Below are positions 1 to 11,540 of a DNA stretch of 64,000 bases, piece by piece (the stretch's first letter is position 1; every line of letters begins with the position of its first letter). The position numbers and the translations under genes are program-made. The notes under the pieces are model-generated. The model worked only from the letters and a program-made list of their open reading frames with translations. It did no database searches and was not told the origin of the DNA. Source of the DNA: Theobroma cacao (taxonomy: Eukaryota > Streptophyta > Magnoliopsida > Malvales > Malvaceae); contig NC_030857.1 in assembly GCF_000208745.1 (NCBI RefSeq), forward strand, positions 12,249,790 through 12,313,789, given 5' to 3'.

Positions 1-634
1 TTTTCCACCACAAATATTCTGGTATTTATCCAATCCTATCACAATTAAAATCCCTTGGTCTTGACAAGTGCTGGGGTGAAAAATTTATCGATTTACCCCT
101 GAGACGAAAAATTTACGATTTTGCCCCTATACTCCGAAATGTACCATAATCAAATTATTTCTACTTTTCAACCTCAAATAACACTAACATTGATCAATAT
201 TAACCAAATGGGGCAAAAAACTCATTTTATAAAAATTCTCGTTTAGTCCTCTAGTGGTAAAATTACCATTTTGCCCTTGTGCTCCAAAAATACCAGGAAT
301 CATAACATTTTCACTGCTAAACATCATTTTATACTCCAATAATCATAATTATATTTCATATAATTACTCTTGGTCAAATGTGATCAAATCTTGGCTAAAA
401 TCTTCATTTTATCATCAAATGGTAAAGTGACCGTTTTGTCCCTAATCGGTCAATTTTTCGGATGGACTCCAAACTGGACCTTGAACTTCGAATCACTATT
501 CTAAGTCATTCTGTGGGTTTCAAAATTTTCAATTTCCTCTTAGAATTTTTATTTGAACTAGTTCAAGGCTCGATTTAACTTAGTTGTACCACTCGGTACA
601 ATACCGTCTTTTAATCGAGCTTGAAAGGGTCTCA
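1..634 (-). mobile_element. Partial LTR of the ~3 kb Ty3/gypsy-type family (minus strand)
   Basis: Read on the minus strand, this stretch follows the same order of motifs as the start of the LTRs at 7665 and 59687. It has a block around a GTGGTAC motif, then AAGTT, a 'CTTGAACTAGTTCAA' block near 545-565, and the recurrent 'GGCAAAATGGT' dyads near 114-127, 255-279 and 421-444. The copy is clearly more diverged than the other two. It starts near 634, where the LINE reverse-transcriptase reading stops, and runs off the left edge of the window. The exact boundary is inferred; no target duplication can be checked. Confidence 0.6.
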
Positions 635-1796
635 CATAAGGATTGTAAATAAACTAGTGGGACAAAACTCATTCCATTGCGAAGGATTAGAAACTTTTGG
701 CAATAAAACAAGAGTTATCAAGGTTACCTTTTTAGGAAATTGAGCACCATGAAAGAAATCAAGTACTGCCTCCATTAAATCACTCAATATGATTGTCCAA
801 CAGTGTTGGTAAAATGGTTATGAGAATCCACCCGGGTCAATTGCACTGTCTTTATTAATACAAAATACCACTTCTTTAATTTTTGTTGCCATAGGATCTG
901 CTCATAAGCAACTATTATTATCTACATTCTAGAATATATCACCAAAAACATTTTTATTCCATGCTTTTAATCCATGTTTTAGGCGTTCTTGCTTAGCCTA
1001 AAAAGCTACCATTCCCAAACCATGAATTGGTGCTTTCCAATTTTCCACTACAAACTGCATGAAATTATGATGTTTCACCAAAGATTGCAAAAATCTGAAT
1101 GAAAAGGCCTTCTTCTAGCCAAATTAGAAATGGATATTAGTAATGGGCATGGTCAAATCCATCTCGTTTTAGATGTTGCACTCAAGTAATAAAAAATAAA
1201 TCTAACCATTTATGGTTATACAATATGCGGTCTAACATTTGAAACATATTAGAATCAGACCATGTAAAGGGATTACCTTCAAAACTAGCATCAAGGTGTC
1301 GGCAATCCAATAATGTCGTATCGAATTCTTCTACGGAACCACTATTTGGTGCACAACCATACAAACGTTCTTCACTACTTACTATCATATTAAAGTCTCC
1401 TACAACAATCCACAAATCCTTTAAGTCTGCTGATAGATTTTTTAAACAATCCCATAATGGTCTTCTTTCAGTTCTAGTGCATTTAGCATAAATAAAAATG
1501 GCAAGGAAAGGCCTTGACAACCACTGCATAAACAAGCTCACATGAAGACACTGCACATGATCAATCAAAACCTGACAACCAATATCAAAAGTCCAAAACA
1601 CCCAAATTTTAGTTGAGCAATTGGAGATAGATCCTTCAAAGCCCAAAGGATGTTGATAATACTAAATTTTTGAAGGATCAACCATTGGCTCAAGAATAAC
1701 TAATACCTTTATTTTATGGAGTTGTAATTTTTTAATTCTTTTTTGAACAACCTTACTTGTAACTCCTTGAGCATTCCATATCAAACAATTAAACAT
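635..1796 (-). pseudogene. LINE ORF2 remnant: endonuclease and start of reverse transcriptase
   Basis: ORF2 of plant L1-like elements carries an apurinic-type endonuclease that nicks the target and a reverse transcriptase that copies the RNA there. A plausible start is the ATG at 1794-1796, followed by the W-N-A-Q-G-V motif typical of the endonuclease N-terminus. Further on are the catalytic-type motif IVVGDFNMI (about 1390-1415) and the GNPFTWSD and LDRIL motifs that close the endonuclease domain (about 1215-1285). Below 1180 the reading becomes frameshifted but still shows RT N-terminal signatures, such as LDFFHGAQFPKK and a degraded 'FRPISL' equivalent near 640-760. The catalytic FADD box is absent because the element is cut off. 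At least one in-frame stop lies before the longest open stretch (1182-1646). Certainly a pseudogene; the family call is firm. Confidence 0.8.
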
Positions 1797-1903
1797 TAAT
1801 AATCAAGAGAATAAAGTTCATCAAAGCTAGAATTTTTCATACCTTTTTTCTCAATTTTTTGTAACCTTCCACCAAAAGCTGAATTACTCCTTTCTAAACC
1901 AAA

Positions 1904-3765
1904 CTATAAATCATTTGAAAAAAATGCTGCTAGTTTATAGGGTATATCTTCTTCTGATTTTCTACGTCTATGCCTTGAGGGATGGGATTCAAAAACAATA
2001 TTCTTCTGCTCAATTTCTGACGATAGAACCATAACAACTTGCATGTTGGTTACAAAATTCTTTATTATCTCATAAACATTCGCCTGCTGTCCAGTAAAAA
2101 ATTCCCAATGCATAGCTGAAGTGTTTTGAACAACTTTTGCTGCTTTTTTTCTATTTTTTCCTTATCGTCACATTAACATCATTATCTACAGCTTTTTTTA
2201 TTATACCCTCTAAATCCAGATCATCTAAAGAGGTTTCCAAATTGCTGCTAAATTCCAATAAATTCTATAGCTTTTCTTTTTTATCATTTGGTAGCTTAAC
2301 TCTATTTGGTTCAGCCACGGTTTTTTTTTTTTTTTTTTGCACCATTTGGCCTCTTAGCTTCATTTGTTACAACCATGTTACCTCCTGCATGCCATCAAAA
2401 AAATTATGCACTTCCTTTTGCATGCCAGTCGGCTGTTTACCAATATCACAACCTTTAATTTCTATTTTTTCTTCATCTGTATTTTCTACAAGTACGCTAA
2501 ACTTATTAGAAGATCTAATCATAGTAGTTTTTATAGAAGAAAATTCAGATAAAATCTCAACTCCATGAGATTTTTTTTCTCCACTTTTCTCTCCTCTTTT
2601 GAGTTTTTTCTAGTGCATCTTTTTATCTTTCTTAGCCACCTGCATCTTTTTTGTTTCTTTTTCTACCATGTGCATCTTCTCTTTTCCTTTCTCATCAGCC
2701 TTCCTCGTCACTGTTCTTTCATTAAGTTGAACCATAGCTTTCACATGAGCCTTTCTATTTTTTTAGATCTCATCCCTTACTGTTTGCACTTCCAATCCCA
2801 CACCCTGTAAACCATTGTTTTGGACATCTCCGACATTCTTTAAATCGTCAACATTAGATCTATGAGCCTCCATAGCCTTAAAAGTATTATTTCCTGATTT
2901 TTTGTGATTATTCCCCAACACCAAATAGTTTGATACAACATGGCCAAGATGTGAGCAATGAGTGCAATAATATGGCATGCTAGAGAACTCCACCTTCTAT
3001 GTAAAGCCACTCGTAAGCAGCCTTGACTTTCTATCCTTTATGACGATCCAAATGGAGCCTATTGTTGGTTTTAAAACATCATACTCTGCACAAACTGTCA
3101 CCATCCTTAGTCTAGTCCTATTGGCTGTTGACTCATCAACAGAAAGGGGATTTCCTATGGATTTTGCAATGGCCAGGAGAGCCAACTTCTCAAAGAGGTG
3201 TAGTTTGAGATTTGGAAATGAGATCCACATTGGTAAAATTGATGACTTTTTTTTTTGGACTGAAATCGAGACTTCATTTAAATACTCTCATTTTTTGGTT
3301 AGCAATAAACCATGATTGTCTACCCCAAACCCTCTTGAAATCATATTCATTGGTCAAGTTAAAGATAATATGTTTATAGTCTAACCAACAAATGGTAGAT
3401 GCACCTGTAAATCCAATATTTGTGAAGGCTTGGCTGATGGTCAGTATTTTTGGCATTCTTGTAAACTTACCAGTCACAGCAAACCTGAAAGGTTGTGAGA
3501 GTTCTTTGATTTCATCCAAATAAAAAATCACAGTCGGCTTGTCCATGTGACGTATGGGTTCACAACTAGCTGGAATTATGGGAGGCTTTTCATTTGTGGC
3601 ACTAGAAAGAAATGATTTTTTGATGACCCTAGGGGAAATCAACAGGGGGGATGAAGGTGTTGCCATTGGCCATGATTTGTTAGGGGGATATGGTGGCCTT
3701 CCATTGGCTAAAAAATGGGAGGGAGGGAGTGGAGGAAAGTCACCTCCAAAAAGAGAAGTTTGCAT
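1904..3765 (-). pseudogene. LINE ORF1 remnant: DUF4283 and zinc-knuckle RNA-binding protein
   Basis: ORF1 of these LINEs encodes an RNA-binding, gag-like protein. A proline-rich N-terminus (from 3765) leads into a DUF4283 domain: 'WLDYKHIIFNLTNEYDFKRV' near 3330-3390, and after a frameshift 'WISFPNLKLHLFEK' near 3185-3230. A zinc knuckle follows at about 2940-2975, reading C-x2-C-x4-H-x4-Y. The last ligand, normally Cys, is Tyr here, so zinc binding is probably lost. Downstream is a low-complexity charged region and a C-terminal open stretch at 1904-2113. Several frameshifts break the frame (for example between 3274 and 3230). The family assignment rests on DUF4283 and the knuckle together. 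Confidence 0.75.
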
Positions 3766-3790
3766 GAGAAAAAGAATTTAGGTTTTTTAA

Positions 3791-4520
3791 AATCGCCAAA
3801 ACTTCATTGGTTATGTGATGATTTCCCTAAGGAAACAAAAGTTCTTCAATTTTAGTACCCATACTTGATCGAAATAGATTTTTAAAGCTCATAATATAAG
3901 CCAGTTTTAAAGATTTTGAAAGAATTATAAAATAGGCCTAAAATGTGTATTTAAGGGTAAACAAACCAAGGATCATTGCTTATCATGTGAAGAATTCTTT
4001 TTGGTATATTTGCATATTTTATTCCTCATAGCATGCTCTTCCATCATTTTGTTTCTTTGTTTTTTTATTTTTCACATTTTTTATTTCATTCTTTTCATTT
4101 TCCCAATTTGATGGATTAAGTTAAAGAATTTTTAAAACTCAAATTACTTTGCATTTGCCCCTTAACATAAGGCATTCTTTTGTTGCTCTTGAAATAACAC
4201 TTTATCATTCATGGTTCATGAAAGGTTTTTCTTTGTACTTGGCCCCTAATATGGAAGGTGATTCTTAGTTAAAGTTTATTTAAAAAGGAATTGAATAGGC
4301 TCAAAAGGGTAATAATTAGATAACATCATATTTGGGAAGCAAAATGAAACATGGTAATTTCTCATCTCAAATATGATTATATATTTTGGAAAGCAATCCC
4401 TAGAAGAGAAAGATTTTAAGCAAAGAATGATTTTTTATTTTTATTTTTTTTGAAATCATTTGAATATCCCAAGTGCATAATGTTACTATCAATTTTTCCT
4501 TACCATTTAATCATTTTTAT
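3791..4520. other. Intergenic AT-rich stretch, nothing recognised
   Basis: About 730 bases of AT-rich sequence between the LINE and the inverted-repeat element. I see no open reading frame of interest, no repeat motif shared with the rest of the window and no RNA gene. Confidence 0.5.
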
Positions 4521-5156
4521 ATTAAATTATGCAATTAGTCTCTGGTAAAGTGGTGGATTTAGTCTTTGTACAATAATTTGTAAAAATTGAGTCTCTATTC
4601 TTTCTAAAATTGATAATATCAGTCTAATTGTTGATAATGTTAAAATTTTTTCTATTATTTATGTTGACATGACATTTTCTTATTGATGTGACATTGAATA
4701 TGATGATGTGTTAATGATGATGTGGTATTTTTTTATCTATTTCATAACATTCTTTTTCCTAGTTCAAATTATTTACTCTTTCCCTTAATTGTATTTTTGA
4801 TTTGTTTTTTTTTTCCAATCCCATTTAAAAAATCATTGGCTTACATTGGATAATTCCACGTCTACACTTATAGAATCTATGTCATTGTTTAGTCATGTCA
4901 TATCAGTACTATTATTGCATAATTCGTGAAATATCATTTCATCATTACCATGTCATCAGATTCAATGTCATATCAACAAGAAAATGCCAATGCAACACAA
5001 CCAAACTCCATAGCAACAGAGATAATAGAAAATTTTTAACACATTGGACGAATATTGTTAATTTTGAAAAGTACAAGGACTCATTTTTCACAAATTACTG
5101 TACAAGACTAAATCTACCACTTTAATAGAATACAGGGACTAAATGCAAAATTTGAT
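4521..5156. mobile_element. MITE with long imperfect terminal inverted repeats (Mutator-like candidate)
   Basis: The left end (ATTAAATTATGCAATTAGTC and onward) is matched by the reverse complement of the right end (ATCAAATTTTGCATTTAGTC). The match continues inward through 'AAAGTGGTGGATTTAGTC', 'GTACA.TAATTTGT' and 'AAAATT.A.AATAT' for about 100 bases, with mismatches and small gaps. Such long inverted ends on a non-coding ~640 bp unit are usual for Mutator-type MITEs. I could not confirm a 9 bp target duplication, so the superfamily call is tentative. The ORF at 4895-5125 is a by-product of the right arm. Confidence 0.7.
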
Positions 5157-5702
5157 TTCTTTTTTTGTTTCATGCCTCATGACTCAAGCTTAGAATAAAC
5201 TTTTCCAAATTGAAGGATTCACGGAGAACATCTACCTCAATCATTTGATCTTTAATAAGATGCATGCGGGTATCTAACCTAATTATATAGGGTCCATGTA
5301 TCTTATATTCAAGTTTGGGACAAGTTTGGGTAGCAAGTTTAGTACCTATTTTAAATTCGAGTAAGGTACAAGTATCACTCTTGGATACTTGATACCCGAA
5401 CTTAATTATTGATGTTTTTTATGAATGTTTATTTATTTGTTTTTATTATTTAGGTTGCCATTTGAAATATTTTTAAAATAATTAATTATTTAAATTTTAA
5501 TTTTAATGTTTGTTTGCTTTTATAAATGTAATTATTAGTGAATTGTATGGATGTGAATTGTGAAATATAATTATTATCTTATATAGGGTTGAGTAATTGG
5601 GTGCTCATGAGTGGGTTAGAATAATTAACAAGGAGTGGATATGGTATTAGGGTTTAAATAGGACATTTTGAAAATAATTATTTGTAAAGTTCAGATACCT
5701 TA
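5157..5702. other. Intergenic stretch, nothing recognised
   Basis: AT-rich non-coding sequence between the MITE and the 5' LTR at 5703. A short degenerate 'CAAGTTTGGG' duplication lies near 5311-5340. No gene is supported. Confidence 0.4.
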
Positions 5703-6804
5703 TGTAAATAGTCAATTTTGGTTAATACCTATTATCTAATGAATAACTTTATAATATAATATTGTACAGAGAATAATGAGAACAATCATTATAAGTGAAG
5801 CACTATTTCACACAGAACAACTAAAACAAGTGAAGTACTACTTCACGCGAAACAATTAAAATAAGTGAAGTACTACTTCATGCAAAACAACTAGAATTCA
5901 TGCAGAATAACTAGAATAAATAGAGCACTACTCCATGTGAAACAATTAATATTATTAGAATAACCACTTCACATGGATAACAGTAAAAGCAACCCGAAAT
6001 AAGTGGTAAGGTTCATGGCTTACTTTCATCTTGGGATGTTCCGGAATATGAAACAATTAATATTATTAGAATAACCACTTCACATGGATAACAGTAAAAG
6101 CAACCCGAAATAAGTGGTAGGGTTCATGGCTTACTTTCATCTTAGGATGTTCTAGAGGGTTTGGCTTGGTGGCTTAGATGTGGAGATAGTCAAAAGGTAT
6201 TCCTCTTAACCTTTTCTTGAAGTATAAGTGTTTCACCTTCCTACCTTGTTCTCGTGTACCTATTCACATACACCTTCTTTTTTTATACCTATTCACATAC
6301 ACCTTTTTCTCTAAACTTGTTCTCATGTAGCTTTTCTCGTATATCTCTTCTCTCTTACCTTATACTCGAGAACAAATCTTATTACACCCAATAACTTCAA
6401 TGGTCACTCACATTATATGCCATAAAATCACCACCTTAATGTCCACATAATGTGTTATAGTAACGGTTACTCCCATTAAAGCTCTTCATAATAATGTCAT
6501 TCATTAGGCGTATTAAAGCCTAGTCCTAAGTAACCGTCACTTTTGGCACTATATATTGAGTCTCACAATTCATTTAGAAGGAGTTCTATTCCTTTTAGAG
6601 CTAAGACATTCTCTTTTAGAGCTTCTCTCTCTAAATGATCTCTCTAATTCTCTTCTATTCCCTAATTCTCTTTTTATTATCTTCCACATGCCATGACACT
6701 CAGTAGTTCAGAACTTGCTCTAATCTTCCTCTTTGTTGCCTCTAACACATCCTTTTATTTGTTTGTAACACTTTCTCTATCACAAAAACCCCCTTTATAT
6801 TTTA
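5703..6804 (+). repeat. 5' LTR of the gag-only element
   Basis: Matches the 3' LTR from 'ATAGTCAATTTTGGTTA' to the shared C-rich terminus (5' copy ending TTTTA, 3' copy ending TTTCA). The copy contains a 111 bp tandem duplication (5938-6048 and 6049-6159) that is single in the 3' LTR. Upstream, at 5790-5930, it has several ~30 bp degenerate repeats around 'GAAGTACTACTTC'. Confidence 0.8.
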
Positions 6805-6823
6805 GTGACTCCACTAAGGAGGA
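6805..6823 (+). promoter_or_regulatory. Probable primer-binding site
   Basis: GTGACTCCACTAAGGAGGA directly follows the 5' LTR. It resembles the TGGCGACTCCACTGGGGA-type primer-binding sequence of TAT-group gypsy elements, with substitutions. The tRNA identity was not tested. Confidence 0.4.
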
Positions 6824-6859
6824 GTGACTGCATTAAGTAAAAGTTTACTACAAAACTTT

Positions 6860-9800
6860 ATGCTATTGGAAGAGATGGATAGTTCCTCTAGTAACCAAGA
6901 TACACCTATTCCTAGTTACATCCAAGAGCTGATGAAAATGATTGAAGCTTATCGAGAGAAAATGCAAATGTTGGAAGACAATAATAGACGGGTGTTGGAG
7001 ACCATATCTCAACTTGCATCCTCCGCTACCATCACTTTTCAAGCTTAACCCCGTACACCATAATGGTGATGAGAATACATCTTATGGATCCACTTCCCTA
7101 GTTGTAAACACAAATGTGAATGGAGGAAATGGAGAAAATGCAACTAATGTGGTAGGTGTTGGAAATCCCCACTTGATCAACTCCTTTGTGGTAGTTATGC
7201 CAGCAACTACCTCTATTGCAATAATCCCACCAACCACTACTTAAGGCTTTGTGACAATGGAAGAGCTCCAACTGTTATTGGATCATAAGAATAAGAGCTT
7301 TAGCTTTTTTAAATCTAATCTTAAGTTTCTTTACCCAACAAGTGTAGGTATTAAACCATATCCTAAGGGCTACACTAATTCTAAATGAAAGCAATTCAAT
7401 GGTAAGACTGGTGATGCACAAGAACATGTTTTGTGGAAACACTTAAAGTAGCAAGATTGAATGATGACTTGAAGTTCAAAAGGTTCTCTAAATCTCTCAC
7501 TGAAAAAGCCTATACATGGTATGTTAATCTCACTTCTGGCTCTGTTGAATCTTGGAATCAAATGTGTATGATATTTAGGGAGAAGTTCTTCTCTACTCAA
7601 GAGAAAGTTGCTTGCATTATTTGGGAGGAAAATATCAAAAGTCTAGAAAAGAACTCATGGTATATGTCAAGCCCAGCCCTATAATATACTTGCCATGTCA
7701 TTCATGTATTTGACAATATGTTTGCATACTTGAATACCTCGAGAAAATCGTCAAAAGTCGATAGTGTACCTAGTGGTACAACTAAGTTGATTTAAGCCTC
7801 GAACTAGTTCAAGTAAAGATTTTAAGATGCAATTGAGAGTTATTGAATCTTAGAATGACTTAATATGATGATTCGGAGTTTAGAGATTGATTCGGAGTTA
7901 AATTGGAATTTTCATAACGTAAGGGTAAAATGGTCATTTTTCCACCTAAAGGCAAATTTGGGATGGTGGATGAAATTTTGATCAAGTTTGACTATTTGGA
8001 ACATAATTTGAGCTTGAGAAGTGAAAAATTTTAATTCTGACAATTTTTTGAACATAAGGGCAAAAAGGTCATTTCACATGTCCACAAGAACGTAATTAGA
8101 ATTTTTGAAATTTTACACCACCTTGACACTTGTCAAACCCATGAAATTCATTTTATACTTTGGATAATTGAGGGATTTTATGTGGCGGACAAGAAATACT
8201 TAATTATTAAGTTTTATGTATGGACCAATCACATGGTGACAAGTGTCAAGCTTTAATATTATTATATTTTCCTTTATAAACACAACTAAAACTCTCCCAT
8301 CTCATTTCTCTTGGCTGGCCAAGGCAAGAACAAAAGGGAAAAAGCATAAAGCAAACCCTAGAGAAGAAAATCAAGAGAAAATTCATTGGATTTCAAGGAA
8401 TTAAGCAAGTAAAGGTAAAATTTCTTAATTCTTGCTTGTGATCTACCTTTCCTATTCATTCTTTTTTAATTACCATGGTTAAAATTCAAGATCTCATGAA
8501 GGATTCATGGCTGGCCGAATTTATGGAGAGAAGATTTGATGATTTATTTGGTTAGATTTCAAGATATCTTAGTGTTTTTAGTTGTTTGGTGATGTTTAGC
8601 ATGAAAAACAAGCAAGAAATTTCATGCCCTTCATCCACACTCCTTGGCTAAAATTTTAAAGAGAGAAATTGGATAATGGACTTTGATGAATTTCATGCTA
8701 TTTAGGTGTTTTTAGTTGTTTTATGATGTAAGGTGTAAAAATCAAGCATGAAAATTACATGTTCTACACTAAACCTTCAATGGTTGAATTTTACAAGGAA
8801 GATATTGATGATGGATTTTTGTGATATTACGTATTATTTAACTTGTAATTGATGACTTAGAGTGTTGGAAGTGGAATCAAGTTAATTAGAGTTGAATTGG
8901 ATGTATTGGCCAATTAACCGGTGTATAGATCGAATTAGGCCAATACTATTTTATTTCGATACATAATTGAAGCTACATAGAACACCATATTTAGATAATA
9001 ATCCGAACATTTCGCATCCCATTTCATGCATTCATATAGAGCCTAAATTAGTTTTATAACGGTTTAGTACAAATATAGTAAATTGCTTGTTGTGCATTAT
9101 GTTTAGGTGGTGAAACTTTCGATAAAGGTAAGAAGATTGTACCCGAAGTCCGGGACTAGGAGTACTTCGACTCTCGATATTGTGAGTAACCTTATTATCT
9201 TCGTAATTATCTAAAGTAGTTTTTATTCGTTTTTGTGATTTATAGAAAAATGAGTTTAAATGGTAAATCATTATGTTTTATAAGTAAAATGTGATTAAAT
9301 GAAATGAGTTTTATAAATCATTTTGAAATTGAATGATGATTTTAGAAATTGAGTAATTGGAGACTGTTTGATTGTGCTGTAAATTTATGGTTTGAATTGA
9401 ATGGCTTATGGTGATATTGGCATGAATGGCTGAATTGAAAATTGTATTGAAATTGTATGAACTGTTTGTTTTGCCTTAACAGGCTGGGTAGTAATATAAT
9501 TGCCTTGTCATGCTGTTGAAACTTTTATTGATTTGGTGGAATATTGATTAGTCACTGCAGTGGCGGGTTTTCGTGGATCAGCCTATTAGAGAGAAACACG
9601 GTAAACCCGATTATATTTTACCTCGGTACGAGAGGCGCAGAGGGTATCTCCTGAGGTAAAGCTTTAGAGTTCACTACACGCTAAACCACCACGTGAAGGT
9701 GAACTCAGCCAATGCCAAGGAACGGCTATGCTTTTAAACGTAAAAATGTATTTTATGCGTATATGAACTTTTCTTTAACAACCTTGACGGACTCGGTTGG

Positions 9801-10950
9801 ATGCCCCGACCAAGGTATTCCTTAGAATGAGTATTGGCACGAGCCAAATTTTTAAGAAATTCATAAGCCATGTTGATTATTTGAGTGAAATGAAATTATT
9901 TTATTTAGTTGAAATGAGTTTGAAACGTTATGAATCATAGTTCGATGAATTATTTTAAGTTGTCTCCATTTACTCGACTTTAGATATTTTAGATGATGTT
10001 TGTTTACTCACTGAGTTTATATAAACTCACCACCTTCCTTTCCACTCATTCTAAGATCAGGACAGTCCGTAATATAGCTAATTACGTCAAGGGTTATTAT
10101 TGGACTCGCCTCCTCAAAAATTGTAAGTCCACAACCTTTGTTACCTTTGCTCATTCAGGGGCCCACACGTCATTGTAAATTAAATTACATACTCTGGTTA
10201 TCTGTGTTACTATATGTATGGATTTATTTTATTTTTACGCTATAAAAATTATTTACGCAGAGTTCTATAAATATTATTTTATAAGAATATGGAATATTTC
10301 ATTTAATATTTTTATTTTATTCTATTAGCTACAATTTCACCCTAAATGAAAGTTTTAGACATAAAAATTTGTTTTTAGTTATGAAATGTGTATTTTCCCC
10401 TATATATATTATATTTTCAGCAGGTTTAAAAATTTTTAAGAAAAATGACCAAAATGCCATTGTGAGACAGAAAATATTTTTTATTATTGTTTTGATTTGA
10501 AAATAGCTTATAATCTTTTAAAATATGATATTTAGTAATTATTGCTCACAAGGGAGGTGCGAAAACTGCTATTAAGCCTTGCGAGGTTTCGGTTGGCATT
10601 TAAGGTAATGAATGTCTATCGGGACATCGTGACGGTTGTCATGGGCTCGAGGAAAGTACCTGGTCGTGACAGAATACATCCAACACTTTAGAGAAAGGGT
10701 GTTAGATATACAATAGTGTCATGAAAAGAAGGAGTTGGTGAAGGTTTGCATTCAAGAAATGTTTAATGAGTATACGCTATACTTGGAGAATTTTACCTCT
10801 CCTAACTTTTGCTACCTCGGTGGAAGCAGCATGAAGAACCAATAATATGGTTCTCAAACAAAAGGGAGCTACTAGTTTCAATAGAAGGAATAATCCAATA
10901 GTGAATACAATTCAAGAAGAAGGTAAAAAAAGAAAAGGTCTTTTCAGAAA
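6860..10950 (+). pseudogene. Gag remnant interrupted by a 3 kb solo LTR
   Basis: Gag would form the virus-like particle of the retrotransposon. The first part (about 6860-7664) has a coiled-coil-like segment ('MKMIEAYREKMQMLEDNNRR') and then, after frameshifts, the retrotransposon gag core: 'KQFNGKTGDAQEHV', 'FSKSLTEKAYTWYVNLTSGS' and 'MIFREKFFSTQEKV' (7390-7610). The second part resumes at 10672 with 'YIQHFRERVLDIQ' and continues to 'NEYTLYLENF' (about 10775). The two halves belong to one gag domain and are separated exactly by the solo LTR at 7665-10671. A stop (TAG near 10721) and several frame changes make it non-functional. No zinc knuckle was found downstream. Confidence 0.7.
7665..10671 (+). 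mobile_element. Solo LTR (3007 bp) of the ~3 kb gypsy-type family
   Basis: Starts TGTCAAGCCC and ends GGTCGTGACA, and matches the LTR at 59687-62672 along its length, including 'GGCTGGCCAA', 'CGTATTGGC.AATTAA' and the terminal 'AGGGGAGTACC'-type block. It is flanked by GTATA (7660-7664) and GAATA (10672-10676), a 5 bp target duplication with one mismatch. No internal retrotransposon sequence accompanies it, so it is the product of LTR-LTR recombination. ORFs at 9032-9271 and 9993-10178 are non-coding LTR sequence. Confidence 0.9.
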
Positions 10951-11124
10951 GGAATATTCCAGAAGAAGATGTAAGCAAGAGAGTTATTGATTACGAATTA
11001 TAAGGTCCAGAACAACCCACTTATTGCTCATGTATGATACTTATATGACTTTGACTCTCCAATACTTTATGTATTGAAATTTGATATTTGGAAAGAAAAA
11101 GAAAATTCATATTTAGCCTCTAGT

Positions 11125-11540
11125 TTTATCACTTATACTTTAGCTATAATTATATTATATTATAGGTCGCAAGCTTTATCGCTCATTTTTTGGCCATAGT
11201 TCATCACTCTTATCTCAATTGCAAGTTTTATCACTTATACTTTGGCTACAATGATATTATGCTATTAGTCACAAGCTTTATTGCTCATTCTTTTACCATA
11301 GCTCATCATTCATATTTTGGCCGCAAGCTTTACTGCTCATATTTTGATTGTAAATGATATTTTTGTTTATTGGTCTCAAGCTTTATCGCTCATTCTTTAA
11401 CCATAATTCATCATTCATATTTTAGCTATTAGCTTTATCGCTCATAATTTAGAAATAATGATGTTATGCTATTGGCCACAAGCTTTATCATTCATATATG
11501 AATGCTATGATTAGGTTATTACTCACAAATTGGCCGCAAC
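11125..11540 (+). repeat. Degenerate tandem repeat built on AGCTTTATCGCTCAT
   Basis: At least six variants of '(A)AGCTTTATCGCTCATATTTTGGCC' alternate with 'ATAGTTCATCATTCATATTTTAGC', giving a higher-order unit of roughly 110-120 bases. Copies start near 11170, 11270, 11327, 11379, 11431 and 11480. The reading frame is not conserved, so this is a DNA-level repeat. Confidence 0.7.

Larger units (their letters stand above)
635..3790 (-). mobile_element. Truncated plant LINE (non-LTR retrotransposon)
   Basis: A minus-strand L1-type LINE remnant with ORF1 (DUF4283 plus zinc knuckle) followed by ORF2 (endonuclease, then the first part of reverse transcriptase). The reading of reverse transcriptase stops near 635, where LTR sequence begins, so most of RT and the 3' end are missing here. 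Stops and frameshifts are scattered through both ORFs, so it is inactive. The 5' limit near 3790 is approximate. T-rich plus-strand ORFs in 2137-2810 are antisense shadows of ORF1's A-rich part. Confidence 0.8.

Noticed and set aside
2137..2810. Plus-strand T-rich ORFs with apparent membrane-like composition
   Set aside because: They are antisense to the A-rich part of LINE ORF1 and consist of Phe/Leu/Ser runs from T-rich DNA. No family signature.
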